This document shows positions 24,006-35,990 of a stretch of DNA of 64,000 nt, piece by piece. Where the stretch lies: positions 263,152,867 through 263,216,866 of the forward strand of contig CM057342.1 in assembly GCA_030015575.1 (NCBI GenBank), given 5' to 3'. The notes below the pieces were generated by a model that saw nothing but the letters and a program-made list of their open reading frames with translations, searched no databases and was not told the origin of the DNA. Origin of the DNA: Agapanthus africanus. Its lineage: Eukaryota > Streptophyta > Magnoliopsida > Asparagales > Amaryllidaceae. Made by a program: the position numbers and the translations under genes. Position 1 is the stretch's first letter. The number at the start of each line of letters is the position of its first letter.

Positions 24006-25631
24006 TGTTAGTGATATATGCCCTAGAGGCCATTATTATATCATACTGAATTGTATATTACTTAATGGAGGCTTGGGATATACACGGATATAGTAACAGT
24101 CTTGCTCGAAACGGTAGTATGCTACCTGGTTTGTTTCTACCTGAATATGTGCATGTGTTTATTTTAGCATATCGCTTATACATATTGGTAGAGCCCTTAG
24201 GATCTTTGCTTGATTACCAGTGTTGTGATGGCAGTCACACTAGTGGGGGCTGGGTAGTCTATAAGCACATCCTATACAGGTCCCTAATTGTAGGATTATC
24301 GAGACAGGGCATCAATACTCTAGAGTAGACTAGTGTATACGCTTCTCATCATAGCAGGGGAGATGGTCTGTCCCACGGCCATTAGTACGTCATACTGGAG
24401 ATAGTATCCAGGTGCTCATTAGGTTATGAGTACACTAGACTGGACTAGTCGGGAACTATTGGTGGGTATTATACCTATTGTCGGGTAGCAGTTCCTAGGT
24501 GACATGAGTACAGCTTAGTTCGTCGACTTGACACTACTACTTCGCCTCGAGTGTGTTCCCACTATACTTTGATTATTACCCTACCACGGCTCAAAAGAGT
24601 CGTGCAAACAGGTAGTAGTTGGGTGCGGTCCCGAAGCACTTGGAGGCAGTGGCGGTTAGATAGGATTCGTCTCTCCCGGTATGGGGGTTGATATCGCGCT
24701 GTATTCGGAAGGCCATTACACAAAGTCCTTGGCCAAGGTAAGCGAGATTTACTGGTAAGTACTCCGGTAGTTTCTCAGGGTGTTTTGGGCTACACTCTGA
24801 CACGACTTATTATGCTGTTAGGGGTCTGACGATTACCGCCCCCTAGGCCTGATATGCGCTACTCTTAGACGAACAGACCGGACTATACGGAGATTGTCAC
24901 AGATAGGCTCAGTAGGAGTTCTGATGAGTTAGCTCATCGGCCTTCTTATCGACACATACCTGGGTAGCTGTTACGTGCAGCTAGTACCGCTTGCGTCTTG
25001 TGGTTAAACCCACTATCACCGTATTGTCGAGTCTTTAGAATCCCACATAGAGAGTTTCCCTGCACTGGGCAAAAGATGTAGAGGCCGTATGGTTTTACGG
25101 CAGGGCTTCGATTATTTACGTGTACTTATGCACGTATGATGATCGGGCGGATAATACTGGTGGGTTTTGGTTTAAGCCGGATCCTAGTATTATATTGATG
25201 TATTATTTTCGTCTCTTTGTATTCGTATTTTTCGGAATGCGGATGCGGGTATGTATATACAGATGAGGGGCATTCTCGTAATTTTTCGGAAAAGCTTCTA
25301 GAAGGAGATGCCTCATTAGGGTTTCATTTTCTTTATGGATTTAAATTTAAATGAGGTAGAGGTGACAAAAGATCAAGCATGACTCACCCCTTAGATATTT
25401 TCAAGCATGCTTAATATTTTGAAGAGATATTTATCTCCTCAATTATTTAGCATGCTTGATTATTCTATTTTTGAGCCATCTCCTTTCCAAGCTCATTCTT
25501 CACCAGCTTTTCCTCAAGTAATCTTCTTCTTCCTCTAAACCCTAAAGCTCTCATGTGTTGAGAATCCTAGGATTCCAAGAGATAAACCACTCCATCTTTT
25601 CACTCTACACAACCTAGGAATTCTAATTTAG
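24006..25631 (+). mobile_element. Copia LTR, first part (split by gypsy LTR)
   Basis: Starts TGTTAGTGATATATG and is collinear with the LTR at 37413-39596 through the TTAGGG-containing block near 25315 and the CT-rich block near 25500. It stops at 25631 and resumes at 30075 on the other side of the gypsy-type LTR. It carries a single hairpin with the tggttt loop at 25084-25101. Confidence 0.8.
25084..25101. other. LTR hairpin with tggttt loop
   Basis: GCCGTA and TACGGC pair around tggttt. In the complete element the same place carries GTCGCA and TGCGAC around the same loop. Two base pairs differ and both are changed on both sides. Confidence 0.6.
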
Positions 25632-27537
25632 TGTAACGTTTTGAAAAAAAAATCGTTTAGGTGAAATCTCCGAGTATCGGTAAAATAACTGGTGTTTTCC
25701 ATAAAAACCAGGATATAATTATTTTTCAACATAGACTTAAATATACCTATTCTAGCTATATAATGGCTAGTATTGGTATTTATTTAGTCACTTATAAAAT
25801 TGCTAATTTACTAAAATATTTTCCGTAATTAATTATTTTAAATATTATTATAAGCTTTCACTAATACATTTAATTAGTGATAATTACAAATTGGAATGGG
25901 TTAATACAAATTATGTGAATCATGACAACCTAGAATCTAGTTTGTAACATATTCTTTCTTCTAAAATTTTCCTCATGGTTCTAGATGTTTTTAGAATGCT
26001 AGATTAAATAAAATAAAATAGAAATTGATGTGAGGTGCATTAATGAGGTAAAAAGGGGTTAATTTGACTTGGAAACTTCTTCACAAATACACACACACAC
26101 CCATTTCCATGCTTGGCCGAGCCTTCATGCCACCCCTCCCCACAATTCCCCACTTGAAAAGTTTTAGAAAGAAAAGAAAGGAAAAGGGAAAAAGAAAATA
26201 AAGAAAAGAGGCATGGGACTTTGTTGACTTGAGATATGGTTTCTTGACTTGGACTTTCTCACAAAGCTCACACCTCACTCTCTCTCTTCCCTCCATCATT
26301 GTCCAAGCCTCCTTGAGCTGCTGCCCTAAAAATGTCCCTACCTCTTTTCATCTCCAAATTCATTACAAAATCCATCAAAAATCCAAGCAAAAACCTCACA
26401 ATTCCCTAATTAAAACTTTACCCATTATTCTTTAGCCAAACCAGTATGGATCTAGGAGCATGGAGGCCATTGTGGGAAGCTAGATTTCAATTTTGATCTC
26501 TTGATTTTGTGAGGTATAAATCTTAACCTATGTCTTAATTGTTGGTTAATTATTCCAATTTAATTCAATTTGGTGTTTAATTATGGTTCAAATTGCAAAC
26601 TTGAAATTCCAAGAATAGGGTTTAGATCAAATTAGGGTTTTTATTATATGTTTATGATTGCAATGTGTAAATTAGTATCCTAAGACATGCAAAATCTAGT
26701 CTAGTTGTTAAATTGTAAATTATTACATTTAATTTGTCCAAATTACATAATTTTGCAAACTAGAATTTTGGGATTTATGGAAATAAGTGAGATTAAAATC
26801 TAGTTAATCGTTGTGTGACCTAATTAAGATATTACGGGAATATTGTGGCCACCAGTTTTGCTAAAACATCTAGATTGGTACTAAATGATTGAAGGATGCT
26901 TACTAGGTTTTTGGGTTAAATCGATTTTATTTAAGTTTGAGGTTTTGGTGAATTATAACATATTTCATATAATATTTGATGTGCCGTGGACGCGCGATTG
27001 GTGCGATTGGGTTTTTGGTTTGGTAGTTGCCACGTATTGCGACCCTAGTTGTTGTGGTCTGTGGCGTTATCGCGAGAGCGTTTTGTGCACTAAGTGCATG
27101 CGCGTCTAGTTAGGGCGTGTGGTTGACTTGTATTGGTTGTGTCTACGACTAATTATATATTTATTCTCTTTTTACTTTTGTACGTTTTTAGGATCGGGTG
27201 CAGAGGCGTCGGATGTGGCGCGGAAAGGACAGAGCTGAAATCGGAGCAGATTAGCCGAGGCGTCCAGGTGAGTAGATGTATGTCTACGGGGGAAGTCGGG
27301 TGGATGGCGTATAGCACCCCCGCAATTTCGTAAGATATGATGCGTTTATATATATACATATGTATTGTTGCGAGATGTCTATACTTAGCAAGAAAGACTT
27401 TAGGAGACATGGGTTGGTTTTAGTGTAATTAAAAGAAAGTGATTTTAGTTAGTTTCTTAGTCGCGAACCCTAGAGTAAGGTTGACACACACACACATGCA
27501 CACACGTGATATGGTTTTGGGTGTATATGTTTATATG

Positions 27538-27547
<10 letters not shown>

Positions 27548-27575
<28 letters not shown>
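27548..27575. repeat. (TG)n microsatellite
   Basis: About 14 TG units next to short TA runs inside the long gypsy-type LTR. Confidence 0.95.
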
Positions 27576-28280
27576 GATGCGTTGGTACACATATATATAC
27601 ATATACGTATACATGGGTGATGAGGATAGTATATGATACTTGGAGATGAGTCGATATAATCGGGCCTGATGCTGTGAGATCGGTTATGTGATTTGGGTCG
27701 TGTTATGAGATACGACATGATATTATAGTGGATCGATAGGCGATGTGATTTTATTCACACACGGATATATGTTTGATGGTATTGGTATGTACTAGACTAT
27801 AGAACGATAACCCTGATTCAGGATATTATGATAATGATACCATATGAATAATGAGGTATATGTGATAATTGACCCGTACCCCGATTTTGGGATGCCATAC
27901 GATGGATTTTACCGTGCGAAGTATAATTATGATGATTGATCCGCACTCTTGACTTAAGAATGTCGTATTATATATTTTACCGTACATGACGCTATTGAGG
28001 CGGGATCGTCGACTACTAGATATATCGACTCGGAATTTAGGTGGATTTCTTACCCTTTCTACTAGTTCTTTAGTTTAGCCTTTTAGTTGATTAGGAAGAG
28101 GTTGGACCAGGCTCGAGTCATACTTATTTTCAGAAACTAACAAATCGTGAGTATTTCAAAAGACAGCCCGAGAGATATTACCGACTTTTCAAAGGACGTA
28201 CATTTTCTTAAAAACACCGTAGCCCCTATTTTCTAAAAACCACGATTCGTGCTATTTCAAATGCCAAAAATGTATGACTC

Positions 28281-28283
<3 letters not shown>

Positions 28284-28331
<48 letters not shown>
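28284..28331. repeat. (TA)n microsatellite
   Basis: About 24 uninterrupted TA units inside the long gypsy-type LTR. It creates a spurious ORF of alternating tyrosine and isoleucine. Confidence 0.95.
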
Positions 28332-28333
<2 letters not shown>

Positions 28334-29126
28334 TGTATATATTTATATGTTGCGGTTACTACATCTTTTTCCATATATTCATATTGTTCTTATCGCATTG
28401 CATGCTTATACTTATGATTTCTTTGTTATTATGAACCCATGTTGTCAGGACACTAGCACCATTACCGATGATGCGTATGTCTACGAACACTTGCTTACCG
28501 GTTCACACACATCATCATCGGTAATTGCCATGACACGTATACTTTAGAGAATATTACTTCATGAATATAACTTGCTAGCTGATGTTCCTATATGTTATTA
28601 CTATGCTAGTTTAGATATTGCATCATCTACTTACATATCCATGCACGTGTATATTCATTTGTCATGCAATATTATGGGGCTTTATGCTGGTATTCACTGT
28701 TTATTGACTCTTGATTATGAGATTCGGATTTTCCATGAGATTTCTGGATTTGGAGAAACCGCAAGGATTTATAAACTCATTATCATTTCTAACAAATAGA
28801 AATTTGCGGTTTTCTCATGATATGATGTGCGTGGCGTCCACCATGTGTTTGGTTCTTGAGCTGTATCACATACCCGATTCGAGGAGGGGGTGCACCGTCT
28901 GCAGGTACATGGTGGACCCGGTGCGGAACCTCGGGGCAAGAAGATCGCACAGATGGCGTTGAGCCCGGCAGGGGAGCACTACCGACCGGTGATTGTATGG
29001 AAACTCGACGGATATCTGGAGGATACCGTTCGGAGTTATGGGCCGATCCTAATTATGCGGAGCCCGAGATGAGAGAGATGGTTATGGGCCGATCTTGATT
29101 ATGCGGAGCCCGAGATTTGAGTATTA

Positions 29127-29218
29127 TGTGTCGCTGTTAGACACGAACTTCATGATGTTTTGAGTGCCGATGCTGGGCACTCGGGTTTTATCATTATTTG
29201 TCTGTCGTTGCTGGACAC
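29127..29218. repeat. Three hairpins with a shared loop in the gypsy-type LTR
   Basis: GTGTC/GACAC around gctgtta (29127-29145), GAGTGCC/GGGCACTC around gatgct (29162-29182) and CTGTC/GGACAC around gttgct (29199-29218). The loop is nearly constant and the arms differ. Confidence 0.5.
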
Positions 29219-30074
29219 GTGTTGGATGGTGCATTAGTACGTATCATGCATTGATATATTATCATTCTTGACACAGACACGAGTACTTTGATATCACACT
29301 ATTGATATACTGTTACCCTTGTTGTAGTATTGTATAGTTTTATTGTATGACCTAGGAGAGAGTCATACATGCGATTTCTTCTCGGTGATGTTTTCTACTC
29401 ACGAGTTGGCAGCTCACCCTCGTTGTGCCACAGTTTCTTGCAAGTTTAGCCGTACAGGTTTCTTTGCGGCTTGCTGGCACGCTGCTTCCTTCCGGGTGAT
29501 TGCTTTGGTAGGTGGGTTCACTCGCATCGTGACCACCGTCGTACTTTATTTATTTCAATTGTATCTAGTAAACTCCATCAACCATACTTGTATTATTTGA
29601 TAGACTTAGAAAACCAGTTGTTTATTCTTACGACCTTAGAGTCGCGCGCTTGTACTATTATGACTCTTCTCTGGTTTTCTTAAGGATGTGGGTTTTCTTC
29701 TAAGTTTTTGATTCTCGCCCTTCGGCGTTGTATATTATATTGCTTGTGTGGTGGTTTTTTCCATTTGGCGAAGAGCTAGCTCCCGCTTGGGGATGCCTTT
29801 ATTCATTATTATGTATTTCATATGTTGTACCCGTTTGGCGGCCAGTATTTACAAAGGAGACTCTGCCGAAATTTTCGGGAAAATATGATGTTGCTTTTAA
29901 AATGTTTAATGCCACTTGTTTTGTTAAAACCACTTGTTTTAAAACAAGTTTTCCCTTCACTCTATTTTTTTAAATGGTTTAGATTTCTGGGCTTTTGGCT
30001 TATTTGAATTAGGTGGGGTCCCATAGACTTCACATGATTCAAGTGCCAGTCACGTGCCATTTCGGGTCATGACA

Positions 30075-30414
30075 TTTAACGAACTAGAAGCCGTAGTTAC
30101 CTCAGATTTGAGGTAGGAGCTCGGACTATAGACTCTTGGGTGGATCGTCTTTGACTCGAGGAGGCCGCCGAGATTGCCCGATCCGTTTTCGATCCTCGAA
30201 GCTTATGACGAGGTGGAGGACAACGATGAATACCCGAAGGACTTGGTATCATGAGGTATAACTTTCATCCGAATAGTTAAACCTCATTGCAAGTTAGCTA
30301 GTTAAGGTTTAGCATCGATCCTGGAGTTCAAGTCGGTGTTGCGAGTTTTGAAAAATTGTTTTTTGCATATTCCGCCTCCCTGCGAACCCGCGGGGTGTGC
30401 GACATCGACTTACA
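30075..30414 (+). mobile_element. Copia LTR, last part
   Basis: Continues the LTR interrupted at 25631 and ends gacatcgacttaca at 30414, like the end of the complete LTR (catggacttaca at 39596). It is followed directly by a primer binding site, so together with 24006-25631 it is a 5' LTR of about 1.97 kb. Confidence 0.8.
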
Positions 30415-31139
30415 GTGGTGTCAGAGCCTAACTAAACCTATACTAGCTTTTTAGCAACTTATTAGAACTTCGATCATCGGAAAACTCGAAAACAAAACAC
30501 CCTGATCCCTAACTTTCTGTCGAATTTTAAAACTGTGCTTAAAATTATTTCATAGGCATGAAAATTCACTGCAGGGAATTATAAGATCACTGTTGAAAAA
30601 CAAGTCACTGAATCGCCAAGAAGACCGCGAAAGCGCGGCGAAACGGTGGGTTTCGCCGTGGTTCTGCGGCCGATTCTAGGTCGAGTCGGCTTGTTTTTGC
30701 ACAGTGTTTCTTATTTTGGGTATGTTATTTTCTTGTATATTTGGTTTCTACCCATGATGATCTGAGTGCTGGTTTGCATTTGGGGTAGACACGGAAAATA
30801 GTTTTCAATCGAAATTCTATGTTATTTGCTAATCGGGTTTTATCTGTGTTGTGATATATGTGATGAACGTCCGCTAATTGCTATATGTCGATTAGTGGGG
30901 GTTGCACATATCTGTAATCTGTGATGTTGATTTATGTATATGAACTTATTGGATCGTCGTGGATGAATAGCCGAGAATGTGAGATGAGGGTTTTCATTCT
31001 TTCATTCGATGTAAATTGTAAAGTGATGTAATATTCTTTTGCGGGGTACATCCGGGTTGAGATTGTAGCCACCGTTGTATTATTTTCTTTTGCGGGGCAC
31101 ATCCGGGTTGAGACTGTATCCGCACTTAGCCTCTAACAA
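30415..31139 (+). other. Copia primer site and truncated leader
   Basis: TGGTGTCAGAGCCTAA at 30416-30431 is a slightly changed initiator-Met primer site. The following sequence matches 39614-40260, including the GC-rich stem-loop (30625-30669) and the block near 30860-31000 (gctatatgtcgattagtggg). A 55-bp stretch around ttcttttgcggggcacatcc is present twice (about 31035-31110). The leader is cut at 31139 by another LTR. Confidence 0.75.
30625..30669. other. GC-rich stem-loop in copia leader
   Basis: The left arm ccgcgaaagcgcggcgaaac and right arm gtttcgccgtggttctgcgg pair with a few non-pairing or G-T positions around ggtgg. It lies about 200 bp after the primer site, as in the other leaders of this family. 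Confidence 0.6.
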
Positions 31140-32212
31140 GTGTGGAAAGTATTCACACATTTAAAAGGAAAAGAAAACAAGAAAGAAAAGTAAGAAAAGA
31201 AAATACAGTTTTACAAATGGTAGCAAGCTAACTACTTGGGTCCTCACCAAAGCAAGAAACTCCATCAAATATCATGGCTTGAAAATACAGATAAGAAGAA
31301 AAGGAAAATAAAACAAGAAATAACAACAACTACTTAACAACAAGAAATAAAATTACACTAGGAATTAAAATTACAAGACAAGAAAATAAGAATCACAATA
31401 CAAGAAAATTAAAAATACAAGATAATAAAAGCCCCCATCTTCATTAATCTTCCACTCAGGAGCTCTCACTACATTTTCATGGAGAATAGATGAAGAGGAA
31501 GAAGAAATACAAACTAAACTACAATAAATCCTAACAATGAATGGAGACATAAAGAATTAGATTACTTGGCTCAAAACTGGGATATTTATAGGCAGAGAGA
31601 TGAAACCCTAGATCCATATTCTGAGTCTATACACATACCAAAATAACCCCAAAGTACCATCAAATGATGACACGAAACCGCGGCGAAACCGCCACAAAAT
31701 TCCACATTTGGCGGCGGTTACGCCGCGGTTTTGTAGAATTGAGGTCTCGTTTTTCTGGGATTCCTTGTGTTATTATGTTCTTATGTTTGACAGGTCCAAA
31801 ATTGCCCCATGCTTCCCTAATTTCTTCAGATTCCCAATAGTCAAAACTAACGGCTTCACTTTCAATTTATTTGACTTTAATCTCTCTCGAGCTCCATGCA
31901 CCCATTGAATCTTGTGCTGCCCCTCTCATGCTCTGTGCTTGACCAAGTCACAAATGACGACTGTTTTTGTCATATCTCTTGAACTGGTAAGCGGCACTGG
32001 ACGGATGCGAATGACCAGAACCCGGATTTTATCTGTTTGTGGCAGATGTTCTGGATTTTGGCATAACTGTGGAGATTCTACATGATTTGTGTTATTTTGG
32101 ACTGGAAACCTATAACCTGTAAATATGTAGCAAACACGGATCAAAAGCACTTACTTATAAACAAATGAGTAGAAGAATGGGCGGTATTAAATGCAATATT
32201 CTTGTGTGAACA
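31140..32212 (-). mobile_element. Probable Athila-like LTR (about 1.07 kb), reverse orientation
   Basis: Plus-strand ends are TGTGGAAAG and GTGTGAACA. To its right lies the reverse complement of gctcgggacgagcaaaagtt followed by aagtttgaggg, a motif that in plant Athila-type gypsy elements marks the region just before the 3' LTR. A reverse-strand TATAAATA lies near 31583-31590. A GC-rich stem-loop sits at 31676-31730. No second LTR is visible, so boundaries and lineage are tentative. Confidence 0.5.
31676..31730. other. GC-rich stem-loop in another element's LTR
   Basis: Arms aaccgcggcgaaaccgcc and ggcggcggttacgccgcggt pair around an AT-rich loop of about 16 bases. It resembles the copia leader stem-loops in base content but sits in the U3-like half of an unrelated LTR. 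Confidence 0.5.
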
Positions 32213-33422
32213 AATACCCTCAAACTTAACTTTTGCTCGTCCCGAGCAAAACCAATTATTCATAAAAAGTCATAACCCCACTTTCGTAGGGAACGCGATT
32301 GCACTGAGCTCGTGAAACAAATCGTTAAATTTCTAGGTGTCTCTAGCAGGAGGAGTGTTGTCTCCTGAGGGTTTTCAGCGGATACTACCCACAAAATCCC
32401 GTCAAGCTAGTTTCATAAGTTACCTTGATTCTACTCTTACAGTTTAGTATTTAAGTTAGAAATTCTATCATCCTAAGTAAGAAATATGCATCCTTTATTT
32501 TTCACACCTCCTATTTATTTAACCCAAGATCCTATACGTTTTACAGTTTAGAAAGATCTCGGTTTATCTTGAGTTTTCCTTCTAAAGCGCAGTCTCCAAT
32601 CCGGTATTTTCATCAACTTTACGAAAAACATAAGTTTTAATCTTTATTCCTATCTTTCCTCCAAACATCGATCGTATACCCCTACGTGTGTGTAAATTTT
32701 CACCCCTATACTTAAGAATTCAATTCAAGCTATAGCACTCTTGCCCTAATACCTAATACTGCTTTTCATTAATGAAGGACGGATTTGCTCACACATCTTT
32801 CATGCGACTATTAATGCTTCTTGAGGCACCAACAGCCGATTATTAAATGTGTGAGCCTAAAGCGTAACTAGCAGTTTCCAGGTTTTGTAATTTATTTTTT
32901 TTATTTCTTTTTCTTTTTCTTTTTCTTTTCAAGACCGAATATATTTTTCAATGATGCTCTTTTGGTGGTTAATTTTAAATACCGTTTTTTCTTTCATACT
33001 AGGCTTTCAGGCAAGAGTATTTCTAGGTATTCTCTACTATCTCAAGTTTCAAGATGCGTGTAAGTGCAGTTTGTAGGGTATATACTATCTGAATTCGGAC
33101 TCACGAATAGGAACTGTTTTTCAGACTTATCCTTCAATGAAGCTTTCAATACCTTTCCTTCATCTCGACTTAACTCAAGAACTGAACTCAAGATTACCTA
33201 CTTCTAAAAAAAACTGTAAGGACGTATATTTACCAAGGTTAAACAGAAGGAGGGTTATTTTTAGGGTTTTCAATTCCTAAACCTAGAATTTAGTTATTTC
33301 TAACGTATCAACTAAATTTCGAAATAAAAATCTAAGTTATCCTATTAGCTAATATGACGACAAAGTTTTATATTTTTGAAATTTTTTTTCGATTTTTGTG
33401 GGTTTTTAAATAAGTATGCAAA

Positions 33423-33454
<32 letters not shown>

Positions 33455-34052
33455 GAATGCGAAGATAGAAAGCTTACCGAGCATACCCCCAAACTTAAAC
33501 TTGACAGTGTCCCCACTGTCATGCTACAACAAGAGGGTCAAAATCGTCGGTAATCCCCTGTTTTTTTTAATAAAAGAAAAGGCAAACAAAATATATACAC
33601 AAAAAGGTTCCCCCCAAACATAAGTGAAACAGTATTTCCACTGTTTAAGCGTTAAAGTTCAGAATTAGGGGGGAGAGAAGAATATCAATCTATATAAGGC
33701 CTTACACAGGCCAAAAGTTAATACCAACCATTCAAAAAATTTATCGTGATGAAGCCCGGGCTGGTGAAAGAATGCGGAGAGGAAAGAAATGGAGAATAAG
33801 CGAGACCGTATGGGGATGGAAGAGGCGTACGGTCTCGGTACTTGAACATAAATACAAACACATAAGATAGACTTGAATATAAACATATACATTCTTCATT
33901 GACTCGTCTAAGACAAGAACAGACATACAACCATCTCCCTGTGGATCGACCCGTGCTCAACCGGATAGTTGTAAACTGACATCGTCTTGATTTCGGTAAG
34001 TTGAGAACAGAGTAGAACGCATATCATAAAACATATCGTGTCTCCGCTCCAA
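32213..34052 (-). mobile_element. 3' internal noncoding region of probable Athila-like element
   Basis: No ORF of substance is present. It holds the motif cctcaaacttaacttttgct next to the LTR, two later echoes of it (cccccaaacttaaacttgac at 33486, ccccccaaacataagtgaaa at 33612) each followed by a small hairpin (acagtg/cactgt), a CTTTTT repeat near 32905-32930, an (AT)n microsatellite at 33430-33454, and near 33935 a phrase (ccctgtggatcgacccg) common in Athila-type LTRs. The right boundary with the gag fragment is not sharp. Confidence 0.4.
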
Positions 34053-34961
34053 TTAGTAGTCGTGGAGTTGTTTGCAGCTCTTGGTCGGGTGCCCCTGTGA
34101 TCGATGGAAGGTACAGTACGGGCCGCGGAGTCGCTTGCCCGGCCTCTGGGTCACTGGCGGGAGTTTAAAAAATCTTTCGCCCTTTGCCTCCTCCAGCTGC
34201 TCGGCCGGGAAGACGCTCAAGGGAGTGTACTCCTGAAACCTCGAAGAATAAGGTTTCAGATGGTTGGCTTTTTTCTTCTTTTCCTTGTCCCGTTTTTTTC
34301 GGTCCGTCCAGTCGCCGCGGGGTAGGTTAGTGTTTACTTCCAATTCGAGTTGGATTTCTTGCTCGGTCCAGACTTTTATCTCGGCCATGGTCTTAGGCTA
34401 CGCTACTGCAAAAGAGCGGAGCCACTCTTTGTGCCTAAAACCCACCCTCAAGGAGGTGATAACCATTTCATCGCGGTGCTCAGGGACTTCCAGAAGGTCA
34501 TTGTAGAAGCGAGTGACGTAACCCTTGAAAGATTATCTGTCTCACTCTTGATGGTAAAAAGGTAGTCGACCGTCCTTTTCTGTCATCGGTTACCGACGAA
34601 ATGACTGAGGAACTGAGTTGCCAGCTCGTCAAAAGTCGAGATCGAGCGTGGCGTAAGGCTGTGGAACCAATCTCGGACGATCCGGATGAAGGTGGTGGGG
34701 AAGGCTCGGCACTAAGCCACGTCTGAGTTGTCTTGGAAGCTTATGCCTGCCGTAAACATATCCAAGTGGTCTTTCGGGTCAGACTTCACGTCGAAGAGGG
34801 CCACCTTGGGTGGTTTGTTCCGGGACGAGGCCCGCTCGCCTAGTAAGTGCTTTGTGAAGGGCCTCATGAGCGAATCTGCAGAATATTTTGCCACTCTGCC
34901 GGCCGAACGGGTAGCGTGCCACTTGTCTTCAATTTTCTTCTTGAGGGTCTCGATTCGTTGA
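34053..34961 (-). pseudogene. Tat-type gypsy gag fragment
   Basis: Reading leftward from 34961, the N-terminal half contains SDPKDHLDMFTAGISF (34712-34894), followed in other frames by a capsid-like stretch with a WFHSL-type motif, and at 34053-34388 a basic C-terminal part ending in a zinc-knuckle variant C-X2-H-X4-H-X4-C (YCTFHRSQGHPTKSC). This knuckle form is also found in the Tat element at 61.6 and 63.9 kb. Several frameshifts and stops. No pol follows on its left, so this is an isolated piece of a different copy. Confidence 0.75.
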
Positions 34962-35049
34962 TGGTACCCTGTTTATCACAGGAAATTGCATTTTAATACC
35001 ACTCATTCATTATCTGTTTTGTATTGATCGGTACTATTAACCAGTGTCT

Positions 35050-35990
35050 TGTCACGACCCGAAAGTACGGAATGTGACTGATACTTAGATTACGAGACGT
35101 CTCAAGGCGTAACGTAACCTAAGTCAGCCAAAGCCCAGAAAATCTAAACCATAAACAAAAAGAGTAAAGGAAAACCTTTTATTAAATTCTTTTTAAAAAC
35201 ATCAAAATTTTCTGAAAATTTCGGCAGAGTCTCCTTTATAAATACTAGCCCCAAAATGGGTACAACAAGATATATAAACCTGTAATGAAATAATGGCATC
35301 CCCAAGCGGGAGCTAGCTCTTCACCCAAGGCGGATCACAACCACACGCAATATATATGCAATATCAAGCAAATAAGCATAAAGAAGCACAAAAATAAGAA
35401 AAACACAACGTCGGCTCAAGTGGGCTCGACCCCAGAGGAACCACATATACACAAATCTCTCAGTCTCATCACTAGGTCGCATATACAAAATAAGAAGTGG
35501 TAGATGGAGAATACTAGATACAATGATAGTACAAAAGAGATAAAAGTGTTCTCGCAGCCCACCTAAGAGCAATGTCGCGAGTCTGAGCAAAGAAGCCAAT
35601 GAAAAGATACGCCCGCCGCTACAAGGCTGACGGGTCTGACCTGCAAGACACTGTGGCACAACGGGGGTGAGTTGCCAGCTCGTGAGTAGAAAATAATATC
35701 TAATAAGGCTATCGTAAGAATGCACGCAATGCGTCACAATCTGCATATCTAAGTAAGATGCGATGCTACTAATATGTATGCACATGGATGCAAAATCAAT
35801 ACGAAATCTTTAAGTATTTGTTCCCCTCCGAATGGCGGCCGAGACATGGCGTCTGGCCTGAGATTCGGGGCAGATGCTAATTGGTGCTATCCGTCTACCT
35901 CTCCGAAGATGCCAAGTTGATTTATGGCACCATGTATCGAAGGTTTAAACAGATGCGTCCGATGTAGCAGACTTCATCAGATTCCCCCTT
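35050..35990 (-). mobile_element. Truncated Tekay-like LTR, reverse orientation
   Basis: Begins TGTCACGACCCG, the reverse complement of a CGGGTCGTGACA end. The stretch 35220-35330 is the reverse complement of about 29750-29880, and 35660-35700 of about 29395-29430. It therefore belongs to the same broad family as 25632-30074. The right part (35820-35990) no longer matches visibly, and the LTR appears cut there by the large Tat element. Confidence 0.7.

Larger units (their letters stand above)
25632..30074 (+). mobile_element. Long gypsy-type (Tekay-like) solo LTR, about 4.4 kb
   Basis: Begins TGTAACGTTTTG and ends CGGGTCATGACA. Flanks are tttag on the left and tttaa on the right, a probable 5-bp target duplication with one change. 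The copia LTR continues on both sides, confirming insertion. No gag or pol is inside. The content is AT-rich DNA, microsatellites, a block near 27190-27290, a GC-richer block at 28860-29100 and a 3' part at 29390-29900 that reappears in reverse at 35050-35990. No real gene is visible. Absence of any polyprotein supports a solo LTR. Confidence 0.7.

Noticed and set aside
28281..28547. ORF of alternating Tyr and Ile
   Set aside because: Translation of a (TA)n microsatellite.
28856..29098. Short overlapping ORFs in the GC-richer part of the gypsy-type LTR
   Set aside because: Three frames are open at once over a small repeat. No protein signature.
35321..35785. 154-codon reverse-strand ORF
   Set aside because: Lies inside a truncated LTR. 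Hydrophobic low-complexity reading of AT-rich DNA with no homologous frame in the related LTR at 29390-29900.
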